Part shown: one piece after another, positions 25,834-34,571 of the stretch | How the letters are laid out: each line of letters starts with the position of its first letter | Numbering within the stretch: position 1 is the stretch's first letter | Source: Candidatus Bathyarchaeota archaeon | Lineage (GTDB): Archaea > Thermoproteota > Bathyarchaeia > Bathyarchaeales > DTEX01 | Assembly: GCA_025059045.1 (NCBI GenBank) | Contig: JANXEA010000027.1 | Span: 1-48,593 of the forward strand | Length of the DNA: 48,593 nt | Direction: 5' to 3' | Made by a program: the position numbers and the translations under genes | Notes under the pieces: model-generated | The model's input: the letters and a program-made list of their open reading frames with translations, nothing else | Databases searched by the model: none | What the model was told of the DNA's origin: nothing

Positions 25834-26310
25834 TTATGGTTTGTCTCCTCTATATTCCTCTAGGATTTTCTGCTTTATCTTTGATGAGCTGACAAGATCT
25901 TTCTCTTCAAATCGACCAATTCTTACGACTTCGAATTTAATTTTCCCTTCACTTGCAATCTTTTTCAATTTTTCCTCGAGTTTTTCTTCGTCGTAGCCTA
26001 CTGCTATGATGTCCGGCTTGACCATTTCTATTATCTTTGCCATGTCTACCTCCTCATAGCCTAGTACGGCCTCGTCAACGACCTTCAAGGATTCTACAAG
26101 CGCCCTTCTCTGTTCTTCTGGGATTATAGGTTTTTTACCCTTAGACTTCTCTACGGTCCTATCCCGTGATACCACTACGATAAGCCTAGCGCCTTCCCCA
26201 CCTACCTTCTTGGCGTTCGTTAGATAGTACACGTGACCATAATGGAGGAGATCAAAGGTTCCTGCGGCAAGCACAATTTTTCCCTTTTTCGCCATTTCCA
26301 TCCTTATCAC
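25834..26310 (-). CDS. ribL: Archaeal FAD synthase (RibL-type nucleotidyltransferase)
   Basis: 158 residues. The HxGH nucleotidyltransferase motif is seen in GTFDLLHYGHVYYL, with the later VSRDRTVEK block and the C-terminal SSSKIKQKI. It resembles MJ1179, which transfers AMP from ATP to FMN. A glycerol-3-phosphate cytidylyltransferase is the main alternative. The frame starts with a GTG at 26310; ATG codons at 26301 and 26295 (MAKKGKIVL) are also plausible, the latter with AAGG about 6 bases before it. Last gene of a reverse-strand set dphB-DUF357-ribL, one base after the DUF357 stop. Confidence 0.87.
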   Translation of the reverse strand: MIRMEMAKKGKIVLAAGTFDLLHYGHVYYLTNAKKVGGEGARLIVVVSRDRTVEKSKGKKPIIPEEQRRALVESLKVVDEAVLGYEEVDMAKIIEMVKPDIIAVGYDEEKLEEKLKKIASEGKIKFEVVRIGRFEEKDLVSSSKIKQKILEEYRGDKP

Positions 26311-26311
26311 G

Positions 26312-26569
26312 CTACCATGAGAATTCTGCGAGGCCGATCATCCTCAAGGCATCCAATAGCCCCTCACAGTATGAGACGGAAGCCAAACTTACTTCAAACC
26401 TTTCACATTTATAGTAGTACTTTGCATCCTCAAGATATCTTCTAGCCTCTTCAAATACATTTCTTATCCTAGCCTCTTCTATAGGCTGAGGAACGTTAAC
26501 AAGTTTTATCTCTTTCAGGACTTTTTCGGTTTTTTCAATGTATTTTGAGGTCAAATCTTTAAGTCTCAT
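26312..26569 (-). CDS. DUF357 family protein
   Basis: 85-residue all-helical protein of the archaeal DUF357 family: KTEKVLKEIK at the N-terminus and ARRYLEDAKYYYKCERFEVSLASVSYCEGLLDALRM as the conserved HEPN-like helices. In many archaea it lies between dphB and ribL, as here, but its role is not known. The ATG overlaps the dphB stop in an ATGA junction, so the three genes are co-transcribed. Confidence 0.85.
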   Translation of the reverse strand: MRLKDLTSKYIEKTEKVLKEIKLVNVPQPIEEARIRNVFEEARRYLEDAKYYYKCERFEVSLASVSYCEGLLDALRMIGLAEFSW

Positions 26570-27372
26570 CCAATCCTCTCCTTAATGGATTCAGGTGCAT
26601 CTGCGAATCTCATTAAGGCCTCTGCCTCCATAAAATGGAGCTTATCCGCGATGAAGATTAGAGTGTATGGTGGTGGACCGAAGTTCATGGTTAGAAGTTC
26701 GCTGATCCTTCCCGCCTTCATGAGGGCATCCTTTGACCCAGCCCTAGCAATTACCACGGCAATGGCATCCATATTAATTATGCCCTTACGTTTTCTTTCT
26801 TCAACAGTCAAAAGCATCTTAAACGCTTCGTCTATGCTCAAGTACCTTTGCTTCTCCACGTCTATGTCGAGAAAGCATAGTGTGTGAAGGTTTCTAGCCT
26901 TATTTTCCGAGATCACCTCATATGGGGTCTCGGATATTATCCCTTGCTCACTGAATGGGATGGTGACGGTCCTGCCGAAGCGATAGTTTTGTAGGCCTGA
27001 AAGCCCGATAGCCGCTGAGATTATGGATACGCCGTGTATCACCCTTGTCTTTATTCCTCTTTTTTCAGCCTCAATCCTTAGCGCAACATGCGTTGTCGCA
27101 ATCAGCGGGTCCCCAGGAACCAGGAGAGCAACATTTGCTCTTCCTGCTTTTGAAAGTATGCATTCTCCGTTCTCATCTTCTAAAGTCTTTCTTGAAACCA
27201 CAGTGACCCTCTTGCCGATAATGCGTTCAAGATTCTTTAATGATATTGAGGGCATAACGCTAGTATAGAACTCTGCGAATACATGATCTGTTTTCCTCAA
27301 TTCTTCAACTGCACGGAGAGATAAGTCTAGCTCATCGGATAATCCTAAACCTATGAAGATGAGCTCGCCCAA
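26566..27372 (-). CDS. dphB: Diphthine synthase
   Basis: 268-residue SAM-dependent methyltransferase of the tetrapyrrole-methylase fold. It methylates the modified histidine of elongation factor 2 during diphthamide synthesis. Blocks are GELIFIGLGLSDELDLSLRA, ALLVPGDPLIATTHVALR (the GDP SAM-binding motif), VIHGVSIISAAIGLSGLQNYRFG and VVIARAGSKDALMKAG. The start is a TTG at 27372, which the MGELIFIGLG family N-terminus supports even though the GAGGG in front is almost touching it. First of three co-transcribed genes, divergent from the tRNA-Lys gene. Confidence 0.93.
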   Translation of the reverse strand: MGELIFIGLGLSDELDLSLRAVEELRKTDHVFAEFYTSVMPSISLKNLERIIGKRVTVVSRKTLEDENGECILSKAGRANVALLVPGDPLIATTHVALRIEAEKRGIKTRVIHGVSIISAAIGLSGLQNYRFGRTVTIPFSEQGIISETPYEVISENKARNLHTLCFLDIDVEKQRYLSIDEAFKMLLTVEERKRKGIINMDAIAVVIARAGSKDALMKAGRISELLTMNFGPPPYTLIFIADKLHFMEAEALMRFADAPESIKERIG

Positions 27373-27444
27373 CCCTCTGTCACACTCAGATAAGAAAAGG
27401 TTATTAGCAATATCTATAAGTTACCTATTCAGCGGTGGAAGTGC

Positions 27445-27602
27445 GGGCCCGTAGCTTAGCAAGGCAGAGCGGCGGTCCACCCCTAACCTGGGGATGGGTT
27501 GAAGCTCTTAAGCCTGACCCGATGTTAGGAGAAACCCGTAAAAATCTTGGGTAGCCCAGGATTTCGGGAAGGTCGAGGGTTCAACTCCCTCCGGGCCCGC
27601 CA
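27445..27602 (+). tRNA. tRNA-Lys(CUU) with three introns
   Basis: The 158-base gene folds to a perfect 77-base tRNA only if three segments are removed: 27476-27503 (28 bases, between positions 30 and 31), 27511-27533 (23 bases, position 37/38) and 27540-27569 (30 bases, near position 43/44; ends shiftable by one). The mature form has acceptor GGGCCCG/CGGGCCC, D stem GCTT/GAGC, anticodon stem GCGGG/CCCGT, loop CTCTTAA with anticodon CTT, variable AGGTC, T arm GAGGG-TTCAACT-CCCTC, discriminator G and an encoded CCA. Intron 2 is a hairpin (CCTGAC/GTTAGG) and intron 3 a 10-pair hairpin (27542-27551 with 27555-27564). A T-run follows the CCA. Exact cut sites are inferred from the mature fold. Confidence 0.9.
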
Positions 27603-27645
27603 CTTTTTGGACGCCGACCCCCCATGATATCATGGAGGCTGCTGA

Positions 27646-28443
27646 GTTACGGATCTCGGTCAGGTTGGATGTTTCAAGAGTGTTAGTAGTTCGGTTCCAG
27701 CCGATCAGCCTATTGCATACACAGATCAGAATTCAAAGATCGCCCACGAACAATTATTAGAAAAGGCTAGGAAAGGCCGCATTGATGTCTATTTCTTAGG
27801 CGATTCCATCACGCGCCGCTGGGGAGCATTGGACTATCCGGATTTCTTGGCTCATTGGAAACAGAACTTTTTTGGTTGGAACGCTGCGAATTTCGGCTGG
27901 GGCGGAGACACAACCCAGAACATTCTCTGGCGCCTTGAAAATGGGGAATTGGATAACGTGCATCCTAAGGTCATCGTTTTAATGGCTGGCACAAACAACA
28001 TCGGTAATATTCCCTACCAAGGAGAGAACGACCCTAGAATCGCAGACGTAACAAGGGGCATAAAGGCTATTCTGAACCTCTGCCGGAAGAAGGCTCCAGA
28101 GGCTACGATCATCCTTATGGGCATCACGCCTCGTAACGACAATCCCGACGATCCTACTGGTGTAATGCCAGTGATAAATAAGATTAATGAGAACATAGCC
28201 AAACTTGCCGACGGCGAGAAGATTCGATACCTCAACATTAATGACAAGCTTGCGGATAAGGAAGGTAAACTGTACGATGGGATGACTGTTGACAAGCTGC
28301 ATCTCTCACTTAAAGGCTATCAGGCGTGGGCCGACGCTCTCAGGCCAATCTTAATGGAACTGCTTGGTCCACCAGCCGAGGAAGACCACGCGCCACCCCC
28401 GACTGGTGACCCCCGCGCATTGAGTAAACCTACGAAAAGTTAA
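27646..28443 (+). CDS. SGNH/GDSL hydrolase of bacterial type, 5' end incomplete
   Basis: The frame is open from just after a TGA at 27643-27645 to the TAA at 28441. It encodes IDVYFLGDSITRRWG (block I with the catalytic serine), NFGWGGDTTQNILWRLENGE, VIVLMAGTNNIGN (block III) and VDKLHLSLKGYQAWADAL with the catalytic Asp/His. This pattern and the C-terminal EEDHAPPPTGDP tail are typical of secreted bacterial lipase/acylhydrolase proteins. There is no ATG, GTG or TTG before a TTG at 27829, which would remove the catalytic serine, and no signal peptide remains. It follows directly on the tRNA-Lys gene. I read it as a transferred gene that has lost its 5' end, though an unusual start cannot be excluded. 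Confidence 0.75.
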   Translation, partial: VTDLGQVGCFKSVSSSVPADQPIAYTDQNSKIAHEQLLEKARKGRIDVYFLGDSITRRWGALDYPDFLAHWKQNFFGWNAANFGWGGDTTQNILWRLENGELDNVHPKVIVLMAGTNNIGNIPYQGENDPRIADVTRGIKAILNLCRKKAPEATIILMGITPRNDNPDDPTGVMPVINKINENIAKLADGEKIRYLNINDKLADKEGKLYDGMTVDKLHLSLKGYQAWADALRPILMELLGPPAEEDHAPPPTGDPRALSKPTKS

Positions 28444-28626
28444 CTGCCGTTTCCATAGCAGAACAGAAAATCCCCTATATTAATCCAACATAATCAACCC
28501 GCCGACAAGAAGAATACTCATAATGTGGATTGCGAATATCTATATGACTCTAGATGCTGCTGCAACTAAACCTCAAATGGGACGGTCGCTGGAATTTGAA
28601 TATACTCATCGATGCTTATGGCTCTT

Positions 28627-29619
28627 TTAGCTTCTCCTTACGCTTATTTCTGGGTTAACAGCGTATCGAGGCGGGTTACCGTCAAGCACTCTAAGAACCT
28701 CCTCCGCTGCGGTAATCGCCATCCTTCTTCTGCATTCCCAGGTGCTTGAAGCCAGATGCGGCGTCAACACTACATTGTCCAGTTCGAGTAGGGGGTCATC
28801 TGCTGGTAATGGCTCCCTGTTAAAGACGTCTAGACCTGCTCCAGCTATCCATCCTTCACGTAGAGCTTTGACTAGGGCGCCATGATTGACTATCGGACCC
28901 CTTGCGACATTTATTAGGAACGCGGATTTCTTCATTCTGGATAATTCTTCTTCATCTAACAGGTTTCGAGTCTCATCTGTTAACGGGCATGAAATGAATA
29001 TGATGTCCGATTCCGCGAGTAATGCATCAAGAGATCGATATTCAGCCAGTAATTTATCCTCAATATCACTTTTTCTTACCGTGTCATAGTAGAGTATCCT
29101 CATTTTGAATCCTATTGCTCTCTCAGCAATTCTTGTCCCTATTCTCCCCAAGCCTATAATGCCCGCGGTCTTCCCCCAAACGTCTGTCCCCATGAATATT
29201 GATGGAGTTCTAGCGGTCCAGCCTTTAGACATCACATAATTGTGCCCTTTACACACGTTCCTCGCTAGAGATAAGAGAAGAGCAAATGCATGGTCAGCGA
29301 CTGTCTCGTCGAGGACGGGTGTAATGGTGACGTAGACCCCCCTCTCGGATGCCGCCTTGACATCCACATTATCATAGCCGACGCCATAACGGGCGATAAT
29401 TTTCAGGGATGGTATGCCTTCAATGACTTCCCTAGTGATCTTCTCAACATTTGTAACAACAATCATGCCGTCAGAATTCTGCCCAAATCTGATAAAATCT
29501 TCAACAGTTAAGGAATCCGCTGACTTATCTGGAAAGACCACTTCGGCCTGCCGCTCAAGAAGTTTTAAGCCATCCTCATGTATCCTAGCGGTAACAAAGA
29601 CTTTAAATCTATTCTTCAT
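28627..29619 (-). CDS. D-2-hydroxyacid dehydrogenase (3-phosphoglycerate or glyoxylate/hydroxypyruvate reductase type)
   Basis: 330 residues. The NAD-binding loop is GIIGLGRIGTRIAER, and the catalytic triad is visible as arginine in IARYGVGYDNVDV, glutamate in LDVFNREPLP and histidine in LTPHLASSTWE. Without a C-terminal ACT domain it is shorter than most serA products, so glyoxylate or hydroxypyruvate reductase is as likely as phosphoglycerate dehydrogenase. The ATG is at 29619. The gene stands alone between the SGNH hydrolase and the divergent epimerase. Confidence 0.9.
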   Translation of the reverse strand: MKNRFKVFVTARIHEDGLKLLERQAEVVFPDKSADSLTVEDFIRFGQNSDGMIVVTNVEKITREVIEGIPSLKIIARYGVGYDNVDVKAASERGVYVTITPVLDETVADHAFALLLSLARNVCKGHNYVMSKGWTARTPSIFMGTDVWGKTAGIIGLGRIGTRIAERAIGFKMRILYYDTVRKSDIEDKLLAEYRSLDALLAESDIIFISCPLTDETRNLLDEEELSRMKKSAFLINVARGPIVNHGALVKALREGWIAGAGLDVFNREPLPADDPLLELDNVVLTPHLASSTWECRRRMAITAAEEVLRVLDGNPPRYAVNPEISVRRS

Positions 29620-29808
29620 ATTGCATCATCTAGACAACATAATTGTATCTTGGCATAATTAAGCCCTTTCACCTTTCCACTCTACCTATAGCGTAAAATA
29701 ATTTAATTAACGGCTAAACCATGAGTTTGATGTTGCTAAAATTTCCGATTCTATGACAAATTATAAAAAACATGAGACCATCTCTATTATCCTAGAGGCT
29801 GTCATAAT

Positions 29809-30702
29809 TTGGAAGTTATTGTTACAGGCGGATGCGGCTTCATAGGCAGCAACCTTGTTGAGAGACTCGTGAGAGAGGACCACTCAGTTACAGTCATTGA
29901 TAACTTGCACACAGGGAGTCTGAAGAATATTGAGGGATTGGACGTGAAATTCTATAATGAGCCCTATAGTAGGCTTCGTGAGATCGTTGGCGGCGCGGAC
30001 GTAATATTCCATCTTGGCATTCCCTCATCATCGCCCATGTATAGGAGGAACCCGCGCTTGGTAGGTGAGGCGATAAATGACGCGATCGAAATATTCGAGT
30101 TCGCGAAGGATAAAAAGTGTAAGGTTGTATATGCAAGCAGCAGCAGCATATATAATGGCAATCCAGTTCCATATAGGGAAGATATGCCAATATATGTGAC
30201 TGATTATTATACGGAATGTAGATACCTCATTGAAAGGTTAGCAAATCTCTATAATACGCTCTTCGGCGTCAAGAGCGTCGGATTGAGACTCTTCAGCATC
30301 TATGGACCTAAAGAGGAGTTTAAGGGAACCTACGCAAACATCGTTTCCCAGTTTCTATGGTCGATGAAGAAGGATGAGCCGCCAGTAATCTTCGGTGATG
30401 GAACTCAGACCCGTGATTTTACCTATGTCGGCGATGTTGTTGAGGCTTTTCTGCTGGCTTGGAAGAAAGAATTTGAATGTGAGATCTTTAATGTTGGAAC
30501 TGGAAAGGCGTATAGTTTCAATGAGGTAGTAGAGATCTTGAATAGACTGCTTGGTAAAAACTTGAAACCGATTTACAAGCCGAATCCTATAAAAAATTAT
30601 GTTGAAAGGACGCTTGCAGATACAACAAAGGCGGAGAAACTCTTGGGTTTCAAAGCAAAAGTGTCCTTGGAGGAAGGGTTGAGATCATTGATTAATGCGT
30701 AA
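29809..30702 (+). CDS. NAD-dependent sugar-nucleotide epimerase/dehydratase (GalE-like) with YxxxR
   Basis: 297-residue extended short-chain dehydrogenase. The Rossmann motif is VTGGCGFIGSNLVERL, followed by DNLHTGS, DVIFHLG, VYASSSSIYNG, and the later GLRLFSIYGP and GDGTQTRDFTYVGDVVEAF segments. These mark UDP-glucose 4-epimerase or related sugar-nucleotide enzymes. The catalytic YxxxK is read here as YTECR: arginine stands in place of the lysine that lowers the tyrosine pKa. The codons around it are clear, so this is real in the given sequence. TTG start at 29809. Substrate unknown. Confidence 0.85.
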   Translation: MEVIVTGGCGFIGSNLVERLVREDHSVTVIDNLHTGSLKNIEGLDVKFYNEPYSRLREIVGGADVIFHLGIPSSSPMYRRNPRLVGEAINDAIEIFEFAKDKKCKVVYASSSSIYNGNPVPYREDMPIYVTDYYTECRYLIERLANLYNTLFGVKSVGLRLFSIYGPKEEFKGTYANIVSQFLWSMKKDEPPVIFGDGTQTRDFTYVGDVVEAFLLAWKKEFECEIFNVGTGKAYSFNEVVEILNRLLGKNLKPIYKPNPIKNYVERTLADTTKAEKLLGFKAKVSLEEGLRSLINA

Positions 30703-30717
30703 ACTTGTAGGATGCCG

Positions 30718-32022
30718 CTACTTCTCTGTTTTAGGTTTCTTGAACGATATCCTCGCAGTCACTATCCTTTCAGTTGTAAAGATCTTGGCTGCAAAATAGA
30801 GCAACGCGAAAGTAAACAATGATATGTAAAGTATGCTGCGGAGCATTACGAAATAATCTCCTAGAAAAGCCGCCTTGTACGCGAGTAATGAGTGTGTATA
30901 AGGTATGGCGTAAAGGATCATCTGGAACGGCAGTGGAAGAATTTCAATATCGGCAATCATGAGAATGATGCTTGGAATAACAACTATGAAGCTGATAGGA
31001 GTTACCATCGTTTGAGCGCTTCTAACGTTCTCAGAAAATGCAGCAATGCATACTGCAAGAGCTAAGGCTGAGACTAAGGTTACGAATACCGTAGCTGCCA
31101 GAAAACCATAGGCTATAGGCGAAATAGTGAAGCCGATTTCTTCCAGATTTAAACCTGCCGCTACAACTTGGCCCAGCAATGAACCCGTATAATAATTGAC
31201 ACCGATTATGGATGTGATAGCTCCTGCTATTGCAACAACAACGGATCCTCCAAGTTTTCCTAAGAGTATGCTCATTCTTCCTATTGGTAGGGTGAGAAGC
31301 GTCTCGAGGGTTTTTTCCTCCTTTTCGATGGATATAGAGGTTGCAGCCACCGACATGGCTACAAGTAAGAGTAGCATCATTGCCATTGGAAAACCGAGTG
31401 ATTGCGTCATCAGAATATTCGTGAAGAGCTGAGGTGAGGCTCTAATGACCTTATTCCTGAAGAATACATAGTTTTCTATTAAGATTGGATCAAGTATGTT
31501 TTCTGGTTGCATATTAGGAAAAGCTTGCGCAATCATCTGTCTAATAAAGAGGTTTTCATAAACCCTTATAGGTGTTGCAACTACTTCAGACTTAGCGATT
31601 TCAGTAACGCTGAAACTCCCAAATATGGAGTAGGCCTCTATGCTCGCCCTAAGGCCTGAGGTAATGTTTTTGCTAAAACCTTCAGGTATTACAATAAGAC
31701 CAGATATGTTGCCATATGAAAGATTCTTTAATACGACTTCAACGCTTGATCCGTTTACCTCAATAATTGTAGCGTTAAACGCCCTTAGGCTTGACACTAA
31801 GCTCTCGGTAACAGGACCTGGATCCTTGTTCAACAGTGCTAATGTTATACCCCTTAATGTTTCTTGAACAGCGGTCTCCATTGCTGTAGTCGAGACATTC
31901 ATCACACCACCCATCACCAAGAAGGATATGAGCGGCATTAATACGACGCCGACAAGGATCCTAGGATCTCTAAGCATCTCTTTTGTCTCTTTCATCATTA
32001 AGTTTGCCAGTCCTCTAACCAA
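30718..32022 (-). CDS. ABC-2 type exporter, permease subunit
   Basis: 434 residues. One membrane helix near residues 22-45 (ILVGVVLMPLISFLVMGGVM) is followed by a large outside domain of about 170 residues. Several helices in the C-terminal half then include TLLTLPIGRMSILLGKLGG, the inner coupling motif with TLPI of NatB/ABC2_membrane_3 permeases. It pairs with the ATPase just upstream, whose end it overlaps by 8 bases. NatAB-type sodium or drug efflux is the closest analogy, but the substrate is not shown. Confidence 0.88.
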   Translation of the reverse strand: MVRGLANLMMKETKEMLRDPRILVGVVLMPLISFLVMGGVMNVSTTAMETAVQETLRGITLALLNKDPGPVTESLVSSLRAFNATIIEVNGSSVEVVLKNLSYGNISGLIVIPEGFSKNITSGLRASIEAYSIFGSFSVTEIAKSEVVATPIRVYENLFIRQMIAQAFPNMQPENILDPILIENYVFFRNKVIRASPQLFTNILMTQSLGFPMAMMLLLLVAMSVAATSISIEKEEKTLETLLTLPIGRMSILLGKLGGSVVVAIAGAITSIIGVNYYTGSLLGQVVAAGLNLEEIGFTISPIAYGFLAATVFVTLVSALALAVCIAAFSENVRSAQTMVTPISFIVVIPSIILMIADIEILPLPFQMILYAIPYTHSLLAYKAAFLGDYFVMLRSILYISLFTFALLYFAAKIFTTERIVTARISFKKPKTEK

Positions 32023-32752
32023 TCTTTGTCGCCTCCATGAATGCTTCTTCTAAGTTTCCAGCATTATAAGTGGACTTCACCTGTTCTGGGGTTCCTTCCA
32101 TAACGATCTTGCCCTCGTTTATGAGAGCAACCCGGTCGCAGAGAAACTCGACTTCTAGCATATTGTGACTTGAAAGGAGAACCGTTAGCCTCTTCTCCAC
32201 CACATATTCTCTTATTATTCTCCTCACATGGAATGCATGAACGACGTCTAGGCCGCTTGTAGGCTCATCCAAAATTGCCAACTTCGGCTTTGTCATCAGT
32301 GCTCTGGCAATGAGCAGACGCCTATTCATACCTTTACTATAAGTCTTTACTTTGTCCTTCAATCTTGAACTGAGCCCAGAGATTTTAGAAGCAGTCTCAA
32401 CCATCTCTTGTATCTCATCTCTGCTGGAACTGTAAAATTTAGCCATAAACTCAAGGTACTCCCCTCCGGACAAATTCTTGTAGGCGCCAGCATCTTCAGG
32501 TAGGTAACTAATAATCTTTCTAACCTCTTGGGCTTCCTTCACTACGTCCAAGCCAAAGATCTTGGCCGAGCCGCTGGAAGGCTTTAGCAAAGTTGCCAAG
32601 ATGCGTAGAGTTGTAGTCTTTCCCGCACCATTCGGGCCTATCAAACCGTATATCTCACCAGTCTTAACAGCGAAACTTAGACCCTGCACTGCTCTAATTT
32701 GCCCAAAGTTCTTGACCAAGTTTTTAACATCGATGGCCTGCTCGTTCGCCAT
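32015..32752 (-). CDS. ABC transporter ATP-binding protein (NatA/CcmA-like)
   Basis: 245 residues with Walker A GPNGAGKTTTLRIL, Q-loop region SYLPEDAGAYKNLSG, signature YSKGMNRRLLIARAL, Walker B LAILDEPTSGLD and the switch histidine in LLSSHNM. The YSKGM signature is characteristic of the ABC-2 exporter subfamily. The downstream permease overlaps its 3' end, forming a two-gene operon. Start at 32752 near an A/T-rich intergenic region shared with trm5. Confidence 0.93.
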   Translation of the reverse strand: MANEQAIDVKNLVKNFGQIRAVQGLSFAVKTGEIYGLIGPNGAGKTTTLRILATLLKPSSGSAKIFGLDVVKEAQEVRKIISYLPEDAGAYKNLSGGEYLEFMAKFYSSSRDEIQEMVETASKISGLSSRLKDKVKTYSKGMNRRLLIARALMTKPKLAILDEPTSGLDVVHAFHVRRIIREYVVEKRLTVLLSSHNMLEVEFLCDRVALINEGKIVMEGTPEQVKSTYNAGNLEEAFMEATKIG

Positions 32753-33008
32753 TTATCATCTACTCAACCCATGTGAATTTTTTATCCTTACCTCCTTATT
32801 CATATTTAAAATGATTTTGTTAATAGCCAATGCCTTGGTATATTCTTTTTTTTACCGTTGCCCGCCATCTTTTCAGCTATTGTTGTCTCTTCTTAAAGCG
32901 GTGTCACCTTCTTATTATTGCTAGCTGTGTGGATTTAAACATGTGATCGCAGGTCTGGAGAGCCTTCTATAAGCAAAAATTTATGGATCCGTCGCTAGCT
33001 GATTTCTC

Positions 33009-34064
33009 GTGGTTAGAGCCTATTGCCTAAAGGTTCCAAAGGAGTTCGGCGAGAATTGCATTTTACTGGCCAAGTATTTAGGGATTTTAAATGCTAGTCT
33101 TAAAATTAGAGCGGACAATAACTTTCTTTATGTGCCGCTAATCAGTAAGCCAGATGAATCTCAATTGAAAGATATTGGCAAGCGAATCGAAAATTTTCAG
33201 ATTCAAACCGAAGACTTCTCAGTTCGGAAGAGACAAAAATGGGAACCCAGCGAGATAGCCGCAGAACACTTACCTCCACATCTTCTTAATAAGTTTCCAA
33301 GATCCATCGATTTTATCGGCTCAATAGCTATAGTTGAAATTCCCCCAGAACTTAAGGGTTTCAAGGAGGTGATAGGCGAATCTATCCTCCAGGCAAATAA
33401 ACATATTCACACGGTTCTGGCAAAGTCAAGTGAAGTTAAAGGTGTACATAGAGTCAGAGATTTAGAGCTAGTCGCAGGGGAACCTAAAACGGAGACGGTT
33501 CATCGAGAGAACGGTTGCCTCTACGTTCTCGACGTCAAGACGGTTTACTTCTCACCTAGACTCTCATACGAGCATGGGAGAGTGGCTGAACAAGTTAAGG
33601 AGAACGAAGTAGTCATAGACATGTTTGCCGGGATCGGCCCATTCTCCATTCTAATTGCCAAGACTCATCATAATGTCACAGTCTACGCGATAGACATTAA
33701 TCCAGAGGCAATAAGGTTCCTCGAACGAAACATTTTTCTGAACAGGGTTGTCGGTAAAGTGATGCCACTCCTGGGCGACGCAAGATCTGTCATCAAGGAG
33801 AGACTTAGAGGTACAGCGGACAGAGTGATTATGAATCTGCCTGAAAAGGCTAGAGAATATCTTGACTGCGCCATTGAGGCAATAAAACCTGGAGGGGGAG
33901 TAATACATTATTATGATTTCGTTAAAGGGAAAAATCCATTGACAAGAGCGGAAGCCAATATTATGGGTGTGCTTAAAAGAAATGGGAAAATTTTACAGGC
34001 TAGGGTTGTTAGGGAAGTAGCCCCTTTTAAGTGGCAAATCGTTCTTGATATACTTATAGGCTAA
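33009..34064 (+). CDS. trm5: tRNA (guanine37-N1)-methyltransferase Trm5
   Basis: 351 residues, archaeal/eukaryal type unrelated to bacterial TrmD; it methylates G37 of tRNAs. An N-terminal domain (about 1-170) with HLPPHLLNKFPRSIDFIGSIAI precedes a Rossmann methyltransferase domain: VYFSPRLSYEHGRVAEQV, VIDMFAGIGPFSILIAK (SAM-binding), AIDINPEAIRFLERNI, and VIMNLPEKAREYLD (NLPE motif). The start is a GTG at 33009. Convergent and overlapping by 4 bases with the DUF371 gene. Confidence 0.93.
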   Translation: MVRAYCLKVPKEFGENCILLAKYLGILNASLKIRADNNFLYVPLISKPDESQLKDIGKRIENFQIQTEDFSVRKRQKWEPSEIAAEHLPPHLLNKFPRSIDFIGSIAIVEIPPELKGFKEVIGESILQANKHIHTVLAKSSEVKGVHRVRDLELVAGEPKTETVHRENGCLYVLDVKTVYFSPRLSYEHGRVAEQVKENEVVIDMFAGIGPFSILIAKTHHNVTVYAIDINPEAIRFLERNIFLNRVVGKVMPLLGDARSVIKERLRGTADRVIMNLPEKAREYLDCAIEAIKPGGGVIHYYDFVKGKNPLTRAEANIMGVLKRNGKILQARVVREVAPFKWQIVLDILIG

Positions 34065-34492
34065 TCTGGGCATGATGCGATTATAGTTACTTTTATTATA
34101 CAATTAGGGTTACGCAATTTCTTCACGAACCTCCGCGAGAGATCAGCAGCCGATTTATCAGCCCATATGGTTAGCGTTCTATCGCATATGTATCCGCTTT
34201 TTCTAACCACCATGTCTTGAGGATGTGCGAATGTTAGTCTTGGATCACCTTTTCCAGTAATTATCTCTTTCTCCCCTTCAATCTCCAGAATGATTGTGAT
34301 TCTGGCATCCGACCTCTTTGCAATCGCCTTGATGTCTGGATTTAGATCTACACAAGCCTTCTCTGATTTGACCGCAACTATACAGTCACCCTTCTCTGTA
34401 ATCTCAGAGTCTTTCGTAATCTCTAGGGTAGTTCTATGCGTAGACCTGATTAACTTGTGACCATAGGCAATGAAATTTTCGGATTTTTCCAT
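34061..34492 (-). CDS. DUF371 family archaeal protein
   Basis: 143 residues matching the conserved archaeal DUF371 family: FIAYGHKLIRSTHRTTLEIT, GDCIVAVKSEKACVDLN, GKGDPRLTFAHPQDMVVRKS and CDRTLTIWADKSAADLSR. The family has no assigned function, is cytoplasmic and is widespread in archaea. Its 3' end overlaps trm5 by 4 bases and its 5' end lies close to the divergent phosphohexomutase start. Confidence 0.85.
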   Translation of the reverse strand: MEKSENFIAYGHKLIRSTHRTTLEITKDSEITEKGDCIVAVKSEKACVDLNPDIKAIAKRSDARITIILEIEGEKEIITGKGDPRLTFAHPQDMVVRKSGYICDRTLTIWADKSAADLSRRFVKKLRNPNCIIKVTIIASCPD

Positions 34493-34571
34493 CTATAGCA
34501 TCTCACAGATATCAATTCACTTTGGAAAAAAATTTAACAGTCAATCTATTTTTCTTATTTTGGTTTGCATA

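Noticed and set aside
27480-27510. Alternative reading of the interrupted tRNA as tRNA-Pro(GGG), from the CTGGGGA loop-like sequence
   Set aside because: No pairing stem fits around it. The three-intron tRNA-Lys solution pairs every arm, and the acceptor and T arm match archaeal tRNA-Lys.
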